A DNA stretch of 64,000 nucleotides from Aedes albopictus (lineage: Eukaryota > Arthropoda > Insecta > Diptera > Culicidae): assembly GCF_035046485.1 (NCBI RefSeq), contig NC_085136.1, positions 83,407,734 through 83,471,733 on the forward strand, read 5' to 3'. The translations under genes and the position numbers were made by a program. Under the pieces are notes generated by a model. It did not search any database and was not told where the DNA came from. It worked only from the letters and a program-made list of their open reading frames with translations. Shown piece after piece: positions 1 through 12,202 of the stretch; the stretch's first letter is position 1, and the number at the start of each line of letters is the position of its first letter.

Positions 1-1081
1 CTTCCTTTTGAACATGTATTAGCTCTCGTTGTTGCCAAGCAGGCAATATCCGCCGCCGAAAGATCGAGAAATACATCTTCCCAATGTCTTCTTACAACAA
101 TAGCTAACAACCTGTACCACACCGTAACAAGAACTCGAATTCCAAAAACACTTCCATTGGTCCGGATAACGGATCGCAGATGGGATAAGCCTTGCCCGAA
201 AATTGACTGGCGACTGAAACATCAACTCACAACAAACGACTCCCCGCTGAAAGTATAAGCACACTTTCTGGCAATTGTAGAGAGAAATTACAAGCTTCAC
301 GTGAAAGCTTTCACTGATGGTTCGAAGACCGAAAACCGTGTGGGGTTCGGTGTATGCGGTCCTGATATCAACGCATCGTATCGGCTTCCCAATCACTGTT
401 CCGTATTTTCAGCCGAGGCAGCCGTCTTAAAACTAGCCTTAGAGTCATTACAGCAACTTGACGCTCCTGTGGTGGTTTTCACTGACTCAGCCAGTGTTCT
501 AAAATCACTCGAAAGTGGAAAATCACGCCATCCTTGGGTACAATCAATAGAAAAGAAGTATAAACCCAATATCACATTCTGCTGGATTCCCGGACATAAG
601 GGAATCGTCGGGAATGAAGAGGCCGATCGACTTGCAGCTTCCGGTAGGACCAGCCAGCGGCTCAACACAAAACTACCAGGGGACGATACCCGAAATCACA
701 TCAAATCATCGATAGAATATGCATGGCGCATAACGTGGTCAAATAAAGCAGAGCTGTTTTTGAGCAAAGTGAAAGGAACAACAACCAAATGGAACGACAG
801 AAAAAAACGAAAGGAGCAGAGGATTCTATCTCGGTCGGATCAGTCATACGAAGCTGACACACGCCCATTATATAGGAAGTTCTCCTGACGTCCCCGAATG
901 CGATGTATGTCATTGTCGCCTTACAGTGGACCATCTCCTCGTGTCCTGTCCAGTCTACGAAAACAATAGAGATATGGTGAACTTACCAGGAACGGTACAA
1001 GATAGTCTATGTAACGATCCTTATAATGAAGAACAACTCTTGTTATTTCTAAGAAATAGCCAACTTATAGATAAGATATAA
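1..1081 (+). pseudogene. LINE ORF2 3' part with RNase H domain
   Basis: This is the end of a non-LTR retrotransposon polyprotein that runs in from the left edge. Frame 1 is open from base 1 except for a TAA at 256-258. From 301 it encodes an RNase H domain with the four expected acidic residues: D in FTDGS (residue 6 counted from 301), E in SAEAA (39), D in FTDSA (62) and D in NEEAD (109). Near base 840 the frame shifts by one; the second frame, starting at about 842, carries a C-terminal Cys-His motif (CDVCHC...H...C) and stops at 1079-1081. LINEs with an RNase H and a C-terminal zinc-like motif belong to the I/LOA/R1 side of the tree. One stop and one frameshift make this copy dead. No TATA or host gene is associated with it. 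Confidence 0.85.
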
Positions 1082-1179
1082 TAAATAAGTTAGTTAAAAG
1101 CCTTTCTCTATTATTAGAGGCGAATGAATTTATAAAATTTAAAACCTCTTATATAAAATAATAATGATAATAATAATTT

Positions 1180-1765
1180 CTGATAGCATTCCTGGAGAAA
1201 TTTAAGAAGAATTTTATGTAAAAGTTTAGGGACCAACCAATTCGTAGTGAAATTTCTCTAGTGGAATTTTAGAAGAAATATCTCAAAGAAATGCTGAAAA
1301 AGTTTTTTTTTAAATCTACGGTAGAATCGTAAAAAAAACTATGAAAAATGTTTCAAATAAATTTCTGGAGAAATGTCAAATTAAACATCTGAAAGATTTT
1401 TTGGAAAAAAACTAAAGAAAACTTTCTGAAAGTTTTCAATGGGTGATATTTATGAATCCGGTAAGGAATTCCTAGATGAACTCATGAAGGAATGTTTGAA
1501 GATATTTCTGAAGAATTTTTGGAAGATTTTTCAAAGGAATCCCTGAGAAATCCTTAATTGGAATTTATGAAAGAATCCCTGAAGAAATTAAAAAAAAACG
1601 TAGAGGAGTTTCAAGCCGTTCTTTTGGAATTAAAGATTTCCAAAAGAGTGCTTGGATAAATTTCTTGAGAATCCCTAGTAGAATTTTGGATGAATCTCTA
1701 AAGGAATTTCTAAGAAGGATTTTTTGGGGAAACTTCAGTAGAAATTCTTTGAGTTTTTCAGAACT
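1180..1765. repeat. degenerate GAA-rich 12-bp quasi-repeat
   Basis: The stretch is built of loosely repeated words such as GGAATTTCTGAAGAA and TCCCTGAGAAATCC that recur about every 12 bases. The same style of repeat covers 26200-27790. It has no open frame of interest and no clear unit boundary. It follows the poly(A)/AT-rich end of the LINE at 1-1081. Confidence 0.6.
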
Positions 1766-2025
1766 GGAAAGGCGAAAAAAAGTAAAAAATAAATAAAATA
1801 AATTCCTAACAGTATAAAAGCATTAAAAAAGGATTTTGGTGCAAAACAAATTAATAACATTTAATAACAGGCAATTTTCTTGTTATAAGAAAGGGTATTT
1901 GTTTAAGGAGGTGAAAAGAACATTTTCAATAGAGGTGCTTTTTATGTTTGCTGCCCATATGCATATAGAGTCCAGCAAATATTAGAATGTTTTTTTTTAT
2001 TCCTCACTTAACCTATTTTACAGCT

Positions 2026-2400
2026 CTTTTGTCCGCTAGGGCATTGCGTGAGCGATTCCAATTGGAAGCTGTACCTACACCTCGTACGATACCAAACTGG
2101 TTACCGTTGCGCTGCTTTCACTTTCTACCCTATTCTGGTAGAATGATGAGCACAAGGAAGTTTGGTGTTGCTATTGGTTGTTCCTTTTTCTAGTTCGATT
2201 ATGAGTAGCCAGTCCATTATGAGTTGCCGTTCGCCGATGTCCAAGTATTCAGGTCCATTTGAGCCATGGGCTCAGGAGAGAGTCAGTTTCAGCTGCTCTC
2301 AGGGAGAAAGAGCAACTGACGAAAGTACCGGCGCTGAGATCGAACCCATGACCATCTGCTTATGAAGCAAACGTGTGACCAATTGCACCACGGGTTCCGG
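2026..2400 (-). mobile_element. tRNA-derived SINE, diverged
   Basis: Read on the minus strand from 2400, the sequence starts like a tRNA gene (CCGGAACCCGTGGTGCAAT) and has a B-box-like GGGTTCGATCTC at about 2340-2352. The body runs on towards about 2030, where the end is unclear. The segment 2308-2393 is matched by a second copy at about 50315-50398, which shows it is dispersed. It is unlike the Feilai-type copies elsewhere in the window. The family name is not certain. Confidence 0.55.
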
Positions 2401-2499
2401 TTATATGAGACTATTATGGGGATTTTTTTTTTATTATTGTACAAATTGGGCCGAAGGGTCTCCGATTTTCATGAAATTTTTTCTCCAGGCTGGGCTCAT

Positions 2500-3925
2500 G
2501 GATATATGAACAAAAAAATAAAATAAAAAAATGAGAAAAATACAGGGTCGCCTATTTTCCCGGATATCTCAGGTGGAAATTCTTTGCTTTCCTCTGACAC
2601 CAAATACTTACTTTGAAAAATCATAACTCAAGAACGAAGCATCACTGAAACATAGTTAAAAAAAAAATAAAAGCAAATTTTCTCAAAAATAAAAAAAAAT
2701 AAACAGGAAAAAGTTTTCCACAGTTGAGAAAAATTGTGAAGAAAAGCCGGGAAAACATTACCCGAACTCGTGGAAAATTTTCAAAAAAAATATTTTTGAA
2801 AAAGTTATTTCATAAGCTTGGATCGCTGAAATTTTTAGAATGCTCTTTTTTTTCGTTTTTGAGTTATGACCAATTTTGATGAAAAATGTCCAAATGGAAC
2901 TTTGAAAAAACAACTGAAGAACGAAGCATCGTAGAAACAAAGTTTTTTTTAAAGAAAATAAAAGCAAATTTTCTCAGGAATAAAAAAAATATATATGAAT
3001 TGCAAAGAGCTTTCCACAAAAATTTTCGCCGTAGAGAAAATTCATAAAGAAAAGCCGGAAAAACTGTGCCCGTACTCGCGGAAAATTTTCAAAAAAAATA
3101 TTTTAGAGAAGGTAATTTCATAAGATTTAATCGCTGAAATTTTTGGAATGCTCTTTTTTTCTTTCCTGATATACGATCAGTTTTGTGAAAAATAACCATG
3201 AACGCATATATTATATGATTATTTTTCACAAAATTGACCATATATCAGTAAAGAAAACAACTGCATTCCAAAAATTTCAGCGATCAAAGCTTATGAAATT
3301 ACCTTTTCATTTTTTTTTTAATTTTCTGCGGATTCGGGCATAGTTTTCCGGCTTTTCTTTATGAAAAAATAAATAAAAAACGGAAAGTTTTGTGGAAAAT
3401 TTTTTCCACTACATATTTTTTTTGGACTTCTGAGAAAATTTGCTTTCATTTTCATTAAAAAGCTTTGTTTCTACGATGCTCCGTTCTTGAGTTATGATAT
3501 TTCAAAGAAAAATATATATAATACGACACATTTGCATATTTTTCAACAAAATTGGCCAGAACTCAAAAACGAAAAAAAAGTGCATTCCAAAAATTTCAGC
3601 GATTAGAGCTTATGGAATAACCTTGACAAATTTTTTTTTCTATAATTTTCCAGGAGGTCGGGCATTGTTTTTACGGCTTTTCTTTACAAATTTTCTCAAC
3701 TGTGGAACATTTTGTGGAAAACTTTTTCCTGATCATATTTTTTTTTATTTTTGAGAAAAATGCTTTCATTTTCTAAAAAAAACTTTGTTTCTATGGTGCT
3801 TCGTTTTTGAGTTATGATTTTTCAAAGTAATTAGTGTCAGGGGAAAACAAAAAAATTCCACCTGAGTTTTCCGGGAAAATAGGCGACCCTGATTTTTTCT
3901 CATTTTTTTGTCCATATAAAAAAAT
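2500..3925. mobile_element. 1.4-kb foldback element
   Basis: The two ends are inverted copies of each other: 2505-2640 (GGGTCGCCTATTTTCCCGG...) and 3800-3925 (...GGGAAAATAGGCGACCC). The inside consists of about four modules of roughly 300 bp, two in each orientation. Each module contains a TCATAACTCAAGAACGAAGC-type word and a CGCTGAAATTTTTGGAATGC-type word. The symmetry centre is at about 3205, where TTTTGTGAAAAATAA and TTATTTTTCACAAAA flank a 23-base loop. No protein is encoded; it would move, if at all, with enzymes made elsewhere. Confidence 0.8.
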
Positions 3926-3939
3926 GCCCTTATGCATGT

Positions 3940-6030
3940 GATCGTAGTTTATGAGAGCGCAAGAAATTCCGAAAGCATGACTCAAATTGTGATTTATAAA
4001 AAGCGGATTCTCACACTGGCTGGGAGAAAACATTTTTTTATGTGAATAGCTGGTTACTCAGTGCGTAACTTGAAGTAATCTCGATGGCATCACTGGATAC
4101 TCTGGAGAAGTTGTCCAAAGCTATTGTAAGCCTTTGACACTGTGATAAACATTATTAGCTTAGTTTGAAGCAAGCAGTGGAATCATTGCGCATTCAGTTC
4201 CATTCCATTCCTTTTTTCATTCATTACTAGATCTCGATCCTTGGCAGTCATTAGAATTGTTTTCTTAAAGAGAAAAGGTCCTACCACTAGGAAAACCAGT
4301 ATATGTGCATGCAAAATGTGCATGAAACCGGAGCAGCGCAGCGAAGTGCATGTGTCGGATTGCCTATAAAGCAAATTGCTCGTAGCACTTGGGCTTGTTC
4401 CGAAATAGAAGTGAGGAAGCATCCGTTCCGCAACGAACTCCCCTCATCCATATCCGCTCTAAAAGCACAAGCCGGAAGTCCCGGATATTCATGAGGTGAT
4501 AGTGGCGGCGGTGCTGGTGGTGGTCGTTACTAAGACTGTGTGCTGTGGAAAGACGTTTTTCCTCCCATACTCGCCTTCCAGTTTATACATATGTATTCGA
4601 CTGCACTCTCGGTCCTCGGACTCGGTGTGTGCATCGGCCAAGAAGAAACCAACTGTGTGCACACACACACAAGATGTGTTCGAGCGACTTCATAAAGTCT
4701 TTGGCAGAACTTTGTAAACTGCTTGGAGATTCCCTTTCATGTTCATGGCTAGTTTATGCTAGTGAAAAGTCTTGTTTTTCGTTTCACCGGAGCCCAGCCT
4801 GGCAGAATGCAGAACTCAAAGGCTGAGGATAAGATGAAAGCAAACCTGACTTCGGAACGACCGGGAAGAGGTGAGGCGAGCCCAGAGTGACATCTTAGTA
4901 GGGAAGGACATGAAGAAAAACTGTAACTCAAGCTAACTTAGTTTGTCTTGTCCTGGCATCTCCTCTCCGACGACGCAACAAGGCAAATGAAAAGAGTCTC
5001 CTCGCTCTGTGTTCTTTTATTCAATTTGATGTCTAATGTCGTTCGACAGTTTCCGCAGGCTTAGGGGTACTTTTGCTTGGTTCTTCGCTGCCGCCGGGGC
5101 CAAGCTGCCCTATGATCATCGCAACAGAACGAATCCAATGAAACTTTGGGGCACAGCTGTTCAAAGAGACAAAATGCAAGGGGTTTGAACCACCAACGCC
5201 GCTGGCGTTGTTGGTGTGTGTTCCTAGATGTGTACCTATGCTCTATGGTTGTTGTAACAAGCACTGGTGCATAGATTTGTTGCGCAGTTCTCGTTTTCAA
5301 TTATTCCATGCATGCAGCGGTTGTCTTTGGTTGGTCACACCAACAGACTAACTTCTAGCAACGGATATAGGAGAATTGGGGGTTGGATGGCTAGGACCAG
5401 TTCCTAGCAGTTTTTAAACAAAATAACAGTGAAACGTTATGTATTGTGAAATATCTTTGAGGTCATCCTTAAACCAGAAAAACTGTAATGGGATTGTCTA
5501 TTTAACTAAGATCCCGAAGCATATCATCCTCGGTGACTATGTAACCAAAGTGCCCCTAATGCCCCCGAACAACCTAACAATTCTGCAAGGGGACGACAGC
5601 AACGGCACGGTGTGTACAGAAAAGCTCTTCGCAAAGCTTCTATTTTATTAATAGGATTACACCGGGAACAGTAAACGGTTAGTGAGAAGAAGCTTATTTT
5701 TATTTAACGTTTATTTTAGTTTTTCATCCTTAGGATTGTAGTTTTTATGCTCCGGTTGGGATAGCGAAGCGGACCTGGTGGGCGAGCGAGTAAGTAAGTC
5801 GGGTGTAACTTAGCCTTTGCTCCGGATGGTGCCCACAGTTCTGGTTAGATTTGCGAGCCGGTGAAGTGCATGGAATTGCTTAATCGAGGAGAACGGATCC
5901 TTTGATTGTGCTTGATTGAATAGCATCTTTCTATGGCTCTTTGAGTTCTTTTATTTCAGGACAGGCTAAAATGGGTCCAGTGGTTGCAGCATGAAGTTGA
6001 TGTGCATCTAACTCTCAAGAGTTTATGCTG
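3940..6030. other. no gene recognised
   Basis: Only short frames occur and none resembles a known protein. There are small CA and GGT runs (about 4500-4525 and 4658-4672) but no array. It may be old intergenic DNA or unrecognised repeat. Confidence 0.5.
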
Positions 6031-6039
6031 TTCACTCTA

Positions 6040-6236
6040 TGCGGTGATTCAGCAGAACCAAGCTGAGGGTGACGGGTTCGATTCCCGGTCGGTCCAGGAT
6101 CTTTTCGTAAAGGAAATTTCCTTGACTACCTTGGGCATAGAGTATCTTCGTGCCTGCCACACGATATACGCATGCATATTGCAAAGCTGAGAAGCAGGCT
6201 TTGTCCCAATGAGGACGTTACGCCAAGAAGAGAGAG
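6040..6236 (+). mobile_element. Feilai-type SINE fragment
   Basis: The tRNA-like B box GGGTTCGATTCCCGGTCGGT is followed by the typical body (AGGATCTTTTCGTAAAGG, GCCTGCCACACGATATACGC) and the 3' part GAAGCAGGCTTTGTCCCAAT ending in CGCCAAGAAGAG. A middle block between the ATATACGC and GCTGAGAAGCAG words is missing compared with the copy at 27995-28265. The 5' tRNA A-box half is replaced by other sequence. It is non-coding and would depend on a LINE for movement. Confidence 0.85.
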
Positions 6237-6345
6237 AGAGATGCTGAGGGTAATGGGTTCGATTCACAAACGATCCAGGTACGTTTTTGCTATGGAACAT
6301 TTCGGTATAGAATCTCTCGATTTCTTTGGGCACGGGAAAATGCGA
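6237..6345 (+). mobile_element. second, more diverged Feilai-type fragment
   Basis: Directly after the first SINE the words ATGCTGAGGGTAATGGGTTC and GATCCAGGTACG repeat the B-box region of the same family with many changes. It is probably an older copy into which, or next to which, the first inserted. Confidence 0.55.
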
Positions 6346-6799
6346 AACTTTGAGCTGCCGGCTAAGGATACTTACTTACTTACTTAGCACTGCCGATCCA
6401 CTGTGCCGGTGGAAAGAGTTTACGAGACAGGATTACGTCTTTTCAAGGTGTTAAAAAACCCGTCCCGCATTGGCGTTCCTACGGGGGTAGGGGGCTCGTG
6501 GGGTTATCCAGAGTCGCCTGGCACCCCCTAGAATAAATTTGACACCCCTGGAATTTTTACTTGACAGACACCTCAAAATTAAAACTTCACATTATAATTC
6601 CAATTAAGGGGGTTGGAAGATAAGGGGTGTTAGTAACAAAAACCCATATTCGAGTTAATAAGGCATAAAGTTTTTATCATATTTTCATCCCATACTAAAT
6701 GTATTGAGTTTCGAAATCAACCCAATTTTTGATGATTTATTGTAATAATTTTAATCACCGTAAAAATAATCTTAAAAGAGTTTCTGAAACTTTGAAATC
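6346..6799. other. no gene; short TTAC repeat
   Basis: A tetranucleotide run of TTAC lies at about 6369-6387. Such tails are common behind RTE-type LINEs, but no LINE coding region adjoins it. Nothing else is recognised. Confidence 0.45.
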
Positions 6800-7681
6800 T
6801 GAAGATTTTTTCATGTTTTTACTCCAAGGCCAAGCGTATAGTAGAGCACCATCTTCGTCGGTCTTGGGCGATGTTCCTCCAGTTTCCCCGAACGTGTAGG
6901 GATCGTAGATCTTCTTCAACCGCGTGCAGCCAGCAAGTTCGCGGCCGCCCACGAAGTCGCCTACCTCTACCGGGTTCTCTGCTGAACACTCTTCCGACTT
7001 TCTCAGTACGTGTCCAGCCCACTGAAGTCTGCCGTATTTTATATGTTTCACAATATTCGCATCTTCGTACACTTGGTACAACTCGTGATTCATGCGTCTG
7101 CGCCACACTCCATTTTCTTGTTTCCCACCGAGAATTGCCCGCAGCACTTTGCGCTCAAAACTCCAAAAGCTTTTCGGTCTATCTCCTTTAACGTCCACGC
7201 TTCGTGACCGTAGAGGGCAACCGGAAGAATCAGCGTATAATACAGAGCGAATTTTGTTTGCGTTTGCAAGTTACGGGACCTAAGCTGGCTACGCAATCCG
7301 TAAAAGGCCCTATTCGCAGCTGCAATACGCCTTTTCACTTCACGGGAAACGTCATTGTCACATGTCACAAGTGTTCTAAGATGAACAAATTCTTCAACAA
7401 CTTCAAACACATCCCCATCAATCACTACCTCAGCACTAACACCACTAGGCCTGCTTCTGTCTCTACCCGCTATCATGTACTTCGTCTTGGTAGAGTTAAT
7501 CGTCAAGCCTATCCTCGATGTCTCTCTCTTCAGAGGAGCATAAGCTTCCTCCACTGCCCTACAATCGATGCCGATGAGATCAATATCGTCCGCAAAACCG
7601 AGGAGAAAGTACGACCGTGTGATGATAGAGCCATTTCTCTGCACGCCTGACCTCTTAATCGCTCCTTCGAGTGCAATGTTT
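6800..7681 (-). pseudogene. RTE-clade LINE ORF2, 5'-truncated copy
   Basis: The minus strand encodes the second half of an RTE-type reverse transcriptase. The sequence begins abruptly at about 7681 within the words NIALEGAIKRSG, then carries the catalytic GFADDIDLIG motif, LTINSTKTKYM, VVEEFVHLRTLVTCDND and LYGHEAWTL. The C-terminal part (NGVWRRRMNHELYQVYED, LQWAGHVLRK, RLRGRPRTCW) is in two further frames at 6819-7198, so at least two frameshifts are present. Family 2 of the RTEs in this window: its wording matches the split copy at 34604-34886 plus 48837-49465 and differs from the element at 8040-11510. 5' truncation is the usual outcome of LINE insertion. Confidence 0.85.
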
Positions 7682-7689
7682 TTTTTAAA

Positions 7690-8035
7690 CTTACCCTAAT
7701 TTACAGCTAACTTGATGATTTTGTGGCTATATCGGTCTCTTTCTACTCAAAAGTATAAGGGAGTAGAGATCAAATTTAAGTGGATAATGAAATGATAGAT
7801 ATGATAGAATTCGCTAGGTAGCGAACAAGTGTGAAAATTTTATAGAAGGTGAAATTAGGCAAGTAGGCCATGTATTGAACGAATACATCGAATGCGTGAA
7901 ACTTCTGCCGTGCGACCTGTGCTTTTAAACAGATCGGCTTGGTTGGTAGTTCATACCACCTTACCAAGACTGGCAAAAGTTTCAGGCACCCGACTGCCTA
8001 TGTATTGTTCTGTTTTCATCACAAATTCTATCGAT
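7690..8035. other. no gene recognised
   Basis: Short frames only. It separates two RTE copies of opposite orientation. Confidence 0.4.
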
Positions 8036-8039
8036 CGGT

Positions 8040-11000
8040 AGCTTTTTCGGAATTCGCACTCCGTTCATAGGAGTATGCCTATATCGCGGCGTGGGCTGCA
8101 AAACGGTGAGTCGATAAGGAGAGCGTCCAATATAGCTCTGGTCCTCACAAGTTCCTACCTCATGCTTCCACGGGTCAAGCGATGACAAAGACCGCCAGCT
8201 AAGAGTTGTGTGCTTAGCTGGTAGCGCAGCCTGGGCACTGTTGTCCTTCTGACATCAGCTAGATTGAGGAGGTACGATCCGAGTGTCTGTTCACCAAGGA
8301 GGTGCGGCTCAAACAGCGTCTGTTCTGGCATCCAGCGGCTGAGCAAGAAACGCTGCACCACGCCCAGCTAGATCCAAGGTGGTAGCCCCATCAGCGTGGT
8401 CGTCCCAGTGTTGGTTGGGACGTTAAACAGAACTGGCACGATGGCCCTCCGGCGAGACAGGAGTGTTGGCGTAGGCCCAATAAGCCACCCGTAAAAATCC
8501 CCATTGCGAATAACATACGACTCGATACAATCGGCAAAGACCCACGCGACGAAATAAGGACTACGATTGGAAACTTGGAACATGGAATTGCAAGTCACTA
8601 GGTTTCGCAGGATGTGACAGGATAATCTACGACGAACTACATCCCCGCAACTTCGACATCGTGGCGTTGCAGGAACTTTGTTGGACTGGACAGAAAGTGT
8701 GGAAAAGCGGGCATCGAGCGGCTACCTTCTACCAAAGCTGTGGCACCACCAATGAACTGGAAACAGGATTTATAGTGTTAGGCAAGATGCGACAACGTGT
8801 GATCGGGTGGCAGCCGATCAACGCAAGGATGTGCATGTTGAGAGTTAAGGGCCGCTTCTTCAACTACAGTATCATCAACGTCCACTGCCCACACGAAGGG
8901 AGACCTGATGACGAGAAAGAGGCGTTCTACGCGCAGTTAGAGCAAACATACGATGGTTGCTCACCGCGTGACGTGAAAATCGTTGTCGGCGACATGAACG
9001 CGCAGGTAGGAAAGGAGGAAATGTACAGACCGGTAATCGGGCGAAACAGCCTGCACGCCGTATCGAATGATAACGGCCAGCGATGCGTAAACTTTGCAGC
9101 GTCCCGTGGTATGGTAGTCCGAAGCACCTTCTTCCCCTGCAAAGATATTCACAAAGTCACCTGGAGATCACCCGTCCATCAAACAGAAAACCAATTCGAC
9201 CACGTTCTAATCGACGGTAAATTCTTCTCGGATATAACCAATGTCCGCACATACCGCAGTGCGAATATAGATTCGGATCACTATTTAGTCGCTGTATGCA
9301 TGCGCTCAAAACTTTCGACAGTTATCACCACGCGTCGAAGTCGAACGCCGCGGCTCAACATCGTGCAGCTGTATAACGTAGAAGTGGCTCAAGACTACGC
9401 GCAGCAGTTAGCAGTGGCCCTACCAACGGAAGAGCAGCTTGGCGCAGCAACACTTGAAGATGGCTGGAGGGACATCCGATCCGCCATAAGTAGTACCTCG
9501 GCTACAGCACTAGGCTTCGCGACTCCGAATCACAGAAACGACTGGTACGACGGCGAATGTGAACAGTTGAAAAACGAGAAGAATGCAGCATGGGCGAGAG
9601 TGCTGCAACACCGTACGAGAGCGAATGAGGCACGTTACAGACAGGCGCGGAACAGGCAGAACTCAGTCTTCCGGATGAAGAAGCGCCAGGAGGAAGAACG
9701 ATATCGCGAAGCGATGGAAGAGCTGTATCGCGCTAAGGACACACTAAAGTTCTACGAGAAGCTTCGCGCAGAGGCTTTGTGCCACAAGCCGACATGTGCC
9801 GAGATAATCACGGGAATATTCTCACGAGCGAGCGTGAGGTGGTCGAGAGGAGGCGGCAGCATTACGATGTGCACCTCAATGGCGACGTTGCAAGTACCGA
9901 AGGTGGCGAGGTAACAGATCCAGGAGTATGTGCACAGGACGAGAGACTTCCGGCCCCTGATCTCCAAGAGATTGAGGAGGAGGTTGGCCGGTTGAAAAAC
10001 AACAAAGCCGCTGGAGCAGATCAACTACCAAGCGAGCTTCTAAAATACGGTGGAGAAGCACTGGTGAGAGCACTACACTGGGTCATTACCAAGATTTGGG
10101 AGGAGGAAGTATTACCGGAGGAATGGATGGAAGGTATCGTGTGTCCCATCTACAAAAACGGCGACACGTTGGATTGCGGGAACTACCGCGCGATCACACT
10201 ACTGAGCGCTGCCTACAAGATACTCTCTCAAATTTTATGCCGCCGTCTATCACTGATTGCAAGAGAGTTTGTGGGGCAATATCAGGCTGGATTTATGGGT
10301 GAACGCGCTACAACGGACCAGATGTTCGCCATCCGCCAGGTGTTGCAGAAATGCCGCGAATACAACGTGCCCACACATCACTTGTTCGTCGATTTCAAAT
10401 CGGCGTATGATACAATCGATCGAGAACAGCTATGGCAGATTATGCACGAATACGGATTCCCGGATAAATTGATACGATTGATCAAGGCGACGATGGATCG
10501 AGTGATGTGCGTAGTTCGAGTATCAGGGACACTCTCGAGTCCCTTCGAATCTCGCAGAGGGTTACGGCAAGGTGATGGTCTTTCGTGCTTGCTGTTCAAC
10601 ATTGCTTTGGAGGGTGTAATAAGAAGAGCGGGGATAAACACGGGTGGAACGATTTTCACGAAGTCCGTTCAGCTGCTTGGTTTCGCCGATGATATTGATA
10701 TTATTGCTCGTAAATTTGAGACGATGGCGGAAACGTACATCCAACTAAAGAGTGAAGCCAGGAGAATCGGATTAGTCATTAATGTGTCGAAGACAAAGTA
10801 CATGATGGCAAAGGGCTCCAGGGAGGAATCACCGCGCCCGCTACCTCGAATTCATATCGACGGTGATGAAATCGAGGCGGTTGAAGTATTCGTGTACTTG
10901 GGCTCACTGGTGACCGCCGACAACGACACCAGCAGAGAAATTCAAAAGCGCATTGTGGCAGGAAATCGTTCTTACTTTGGACTCCGCAGAATTCTACGAT

Positions 11001-11510
11001 CGAATAAAGTTCGCCGTAACACGAAGTTAACCATCTACAAAACGCTGATTAGACCGGTCGTCCTCTATGGGCACGAAACATGGACCCTACGTGCAGAGGA
11101 ACAACGCGCCCTTGGAGTTTTCGAACGGAAGGTGTAGCGTACCATCTACGGCGGAGTGCAGATGGAAGACGGTACTTAGAGAAGGCGAATGAACCACGAG
11201 TTGCATCAGCTGCTGAGAGAACCAATCATCGTCCATACCGCGAAAATCGGGAGGCTACGGTGGGCGGGTCACGTCATCAGGATGTCGGATAGAATCCCGA
11301 CTAAAATGGTTCTCGAGAGTCATCCAACTGGTACAAGAAGACGTGGTGCGCAGCGAGCTAGGTGGATCGACCAAGTGGAGGACGATCTGCGGACCCTACG
11401 CAGAGTGCGGAACTGGAGACAACCAGCCATGGACCGAGTGGAATGGAGACGGCTACAATGTACAGCAGAGGCCACCCCGGCCTTAGCCTGATCGGTAAGG
11501 TAAGTAAGTG
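8040..11510 (+). mobile_element. nearly complete RTE-clade LINE
   Basis: The element comprises a GC-richer untranslated 5' part (about 8040-8510), an endonuclease-reverse transcriptase frame and a 3' end at GGTAAGGTAAGTAAGTG (about 11491-11510), the short tandem tail typical of RTE elements. Two other copies of this family lie in the window at 15857-17102 and 55254-56052, both reversed and both incomplete, so this copy is the local reference. The 5' boundary is an estimate; no target duplication was found. Confidence 0.75.
8514..11491 (+). pseudogene. RTE ORF2: APE endonuclease plus reverse transcriptase
   Basis: The frame opens after a TAA at 8511-8513. First comes an apurinic-type endonuclease with KLGTWNCKSL, VALQELCW, VVGDMNAQVG, TENQFDHVLID and NIDSDHYLV, the expected metal-binding and catalytic stretches. 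At about 9775 a small deletion shifts the frame from 0 to 2 (PQADMCRDNHGN continues it). The reverse transcriptase follows with NNKAAGADQLPSELLKYGG, NYRAITLLSAAYKILS, FVDFKSAYDTIDR, RRGLRQGDGLS and the catalytic GFADDIDII (GAT GAT at 10687-10692). Two TAG codons (11135-11137, 11177-11179) break the C-terminal part, which ends with LRWAGHVIRM and stops at 11489-11491. In the cell it would nick DNA and copy its own RNA at the nick. One frameshift and two stops make it inactive. No conventional ATG start is visible in the endonuclease frame. Confidence 0.88.
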
Positions 11511-11815
11511 GGTCAGGGGAGGACATCCACTGGACCCTAGTGGATAGGGAAAAATAGTTAGCGGAATAGGCGCGAAGGGACACCAATCCAAGGAAAGGTG
11601 AAAGGGCAGATGTTATGCGTGTGAGGGTGACTCGCTCGTCATCATCGGACCTCGGCTAGCGGGGAGTCTCATACCTAGTACTTTAGAAGACCCAGGTGGA
11701 AATTCGAACAGGCGGACTGGACTAACCAAAATCATAGTTATCTGAATTTCTACCCTCAGTGGCTAGGCAGCAATGAACTCGGTTCTTGCTACCACTCCAC
11801 TGATGGACACACAAG
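11511..11815. other. no gene recognised
   Basis: Sequence between the RTE tail and the next LINE remnant; no feature seen. Confidence 0.4.
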
Positions 11816-12202
11816 GTGAAAAATTCGGTCGAGGCCCGGCAGAAAGCTCAGAGGCGTTTTAAGCGACTACCAATTGGACATTCAGATCGTGAGAAAACTG
11901 TCAACGAATGGTCAACGAAGATCGCAATAATTGTCAACAAGTCATCCGAGAAACGCGTCATGGACCTCGTTTCTAGACCAGCTAAGCGACCAACAATCTG
12001 CATCCGAACTTTGGGGGCGATTAAGTTCATGTGAAGGAAGAGACATCAGAAAAAGCTGAGCTGGTTAAATTTCCCTTTCACGAAGGAAGAACTCATCTTC
12101 GCCCTTCGAAAGGCCAAAGGCAAAGCAGCCTGTCTCCCTCAGCTGGGAAAGCAGTTTGTCTTGAATACTATCAAGAAATAATGGCTGAACGATACCCTGC
12201 AC
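11816..12202 (+). pseudogene. LINE reverse transcriptase remnant, first part
   Basis: A heavily mutated frame contains PFTKEELIFALRKAKGKAA, which resembles the segment just before the RT fingers in R1/Jockey-type LINEs (usually a short helix followed by KAPG.D). The piece ends at the direct repeat CGATACCCTGCAC (12190-12202), where a 648-bp insertion starts; the RT continues at 12851. Several stops are present. Confidence 0.45.
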
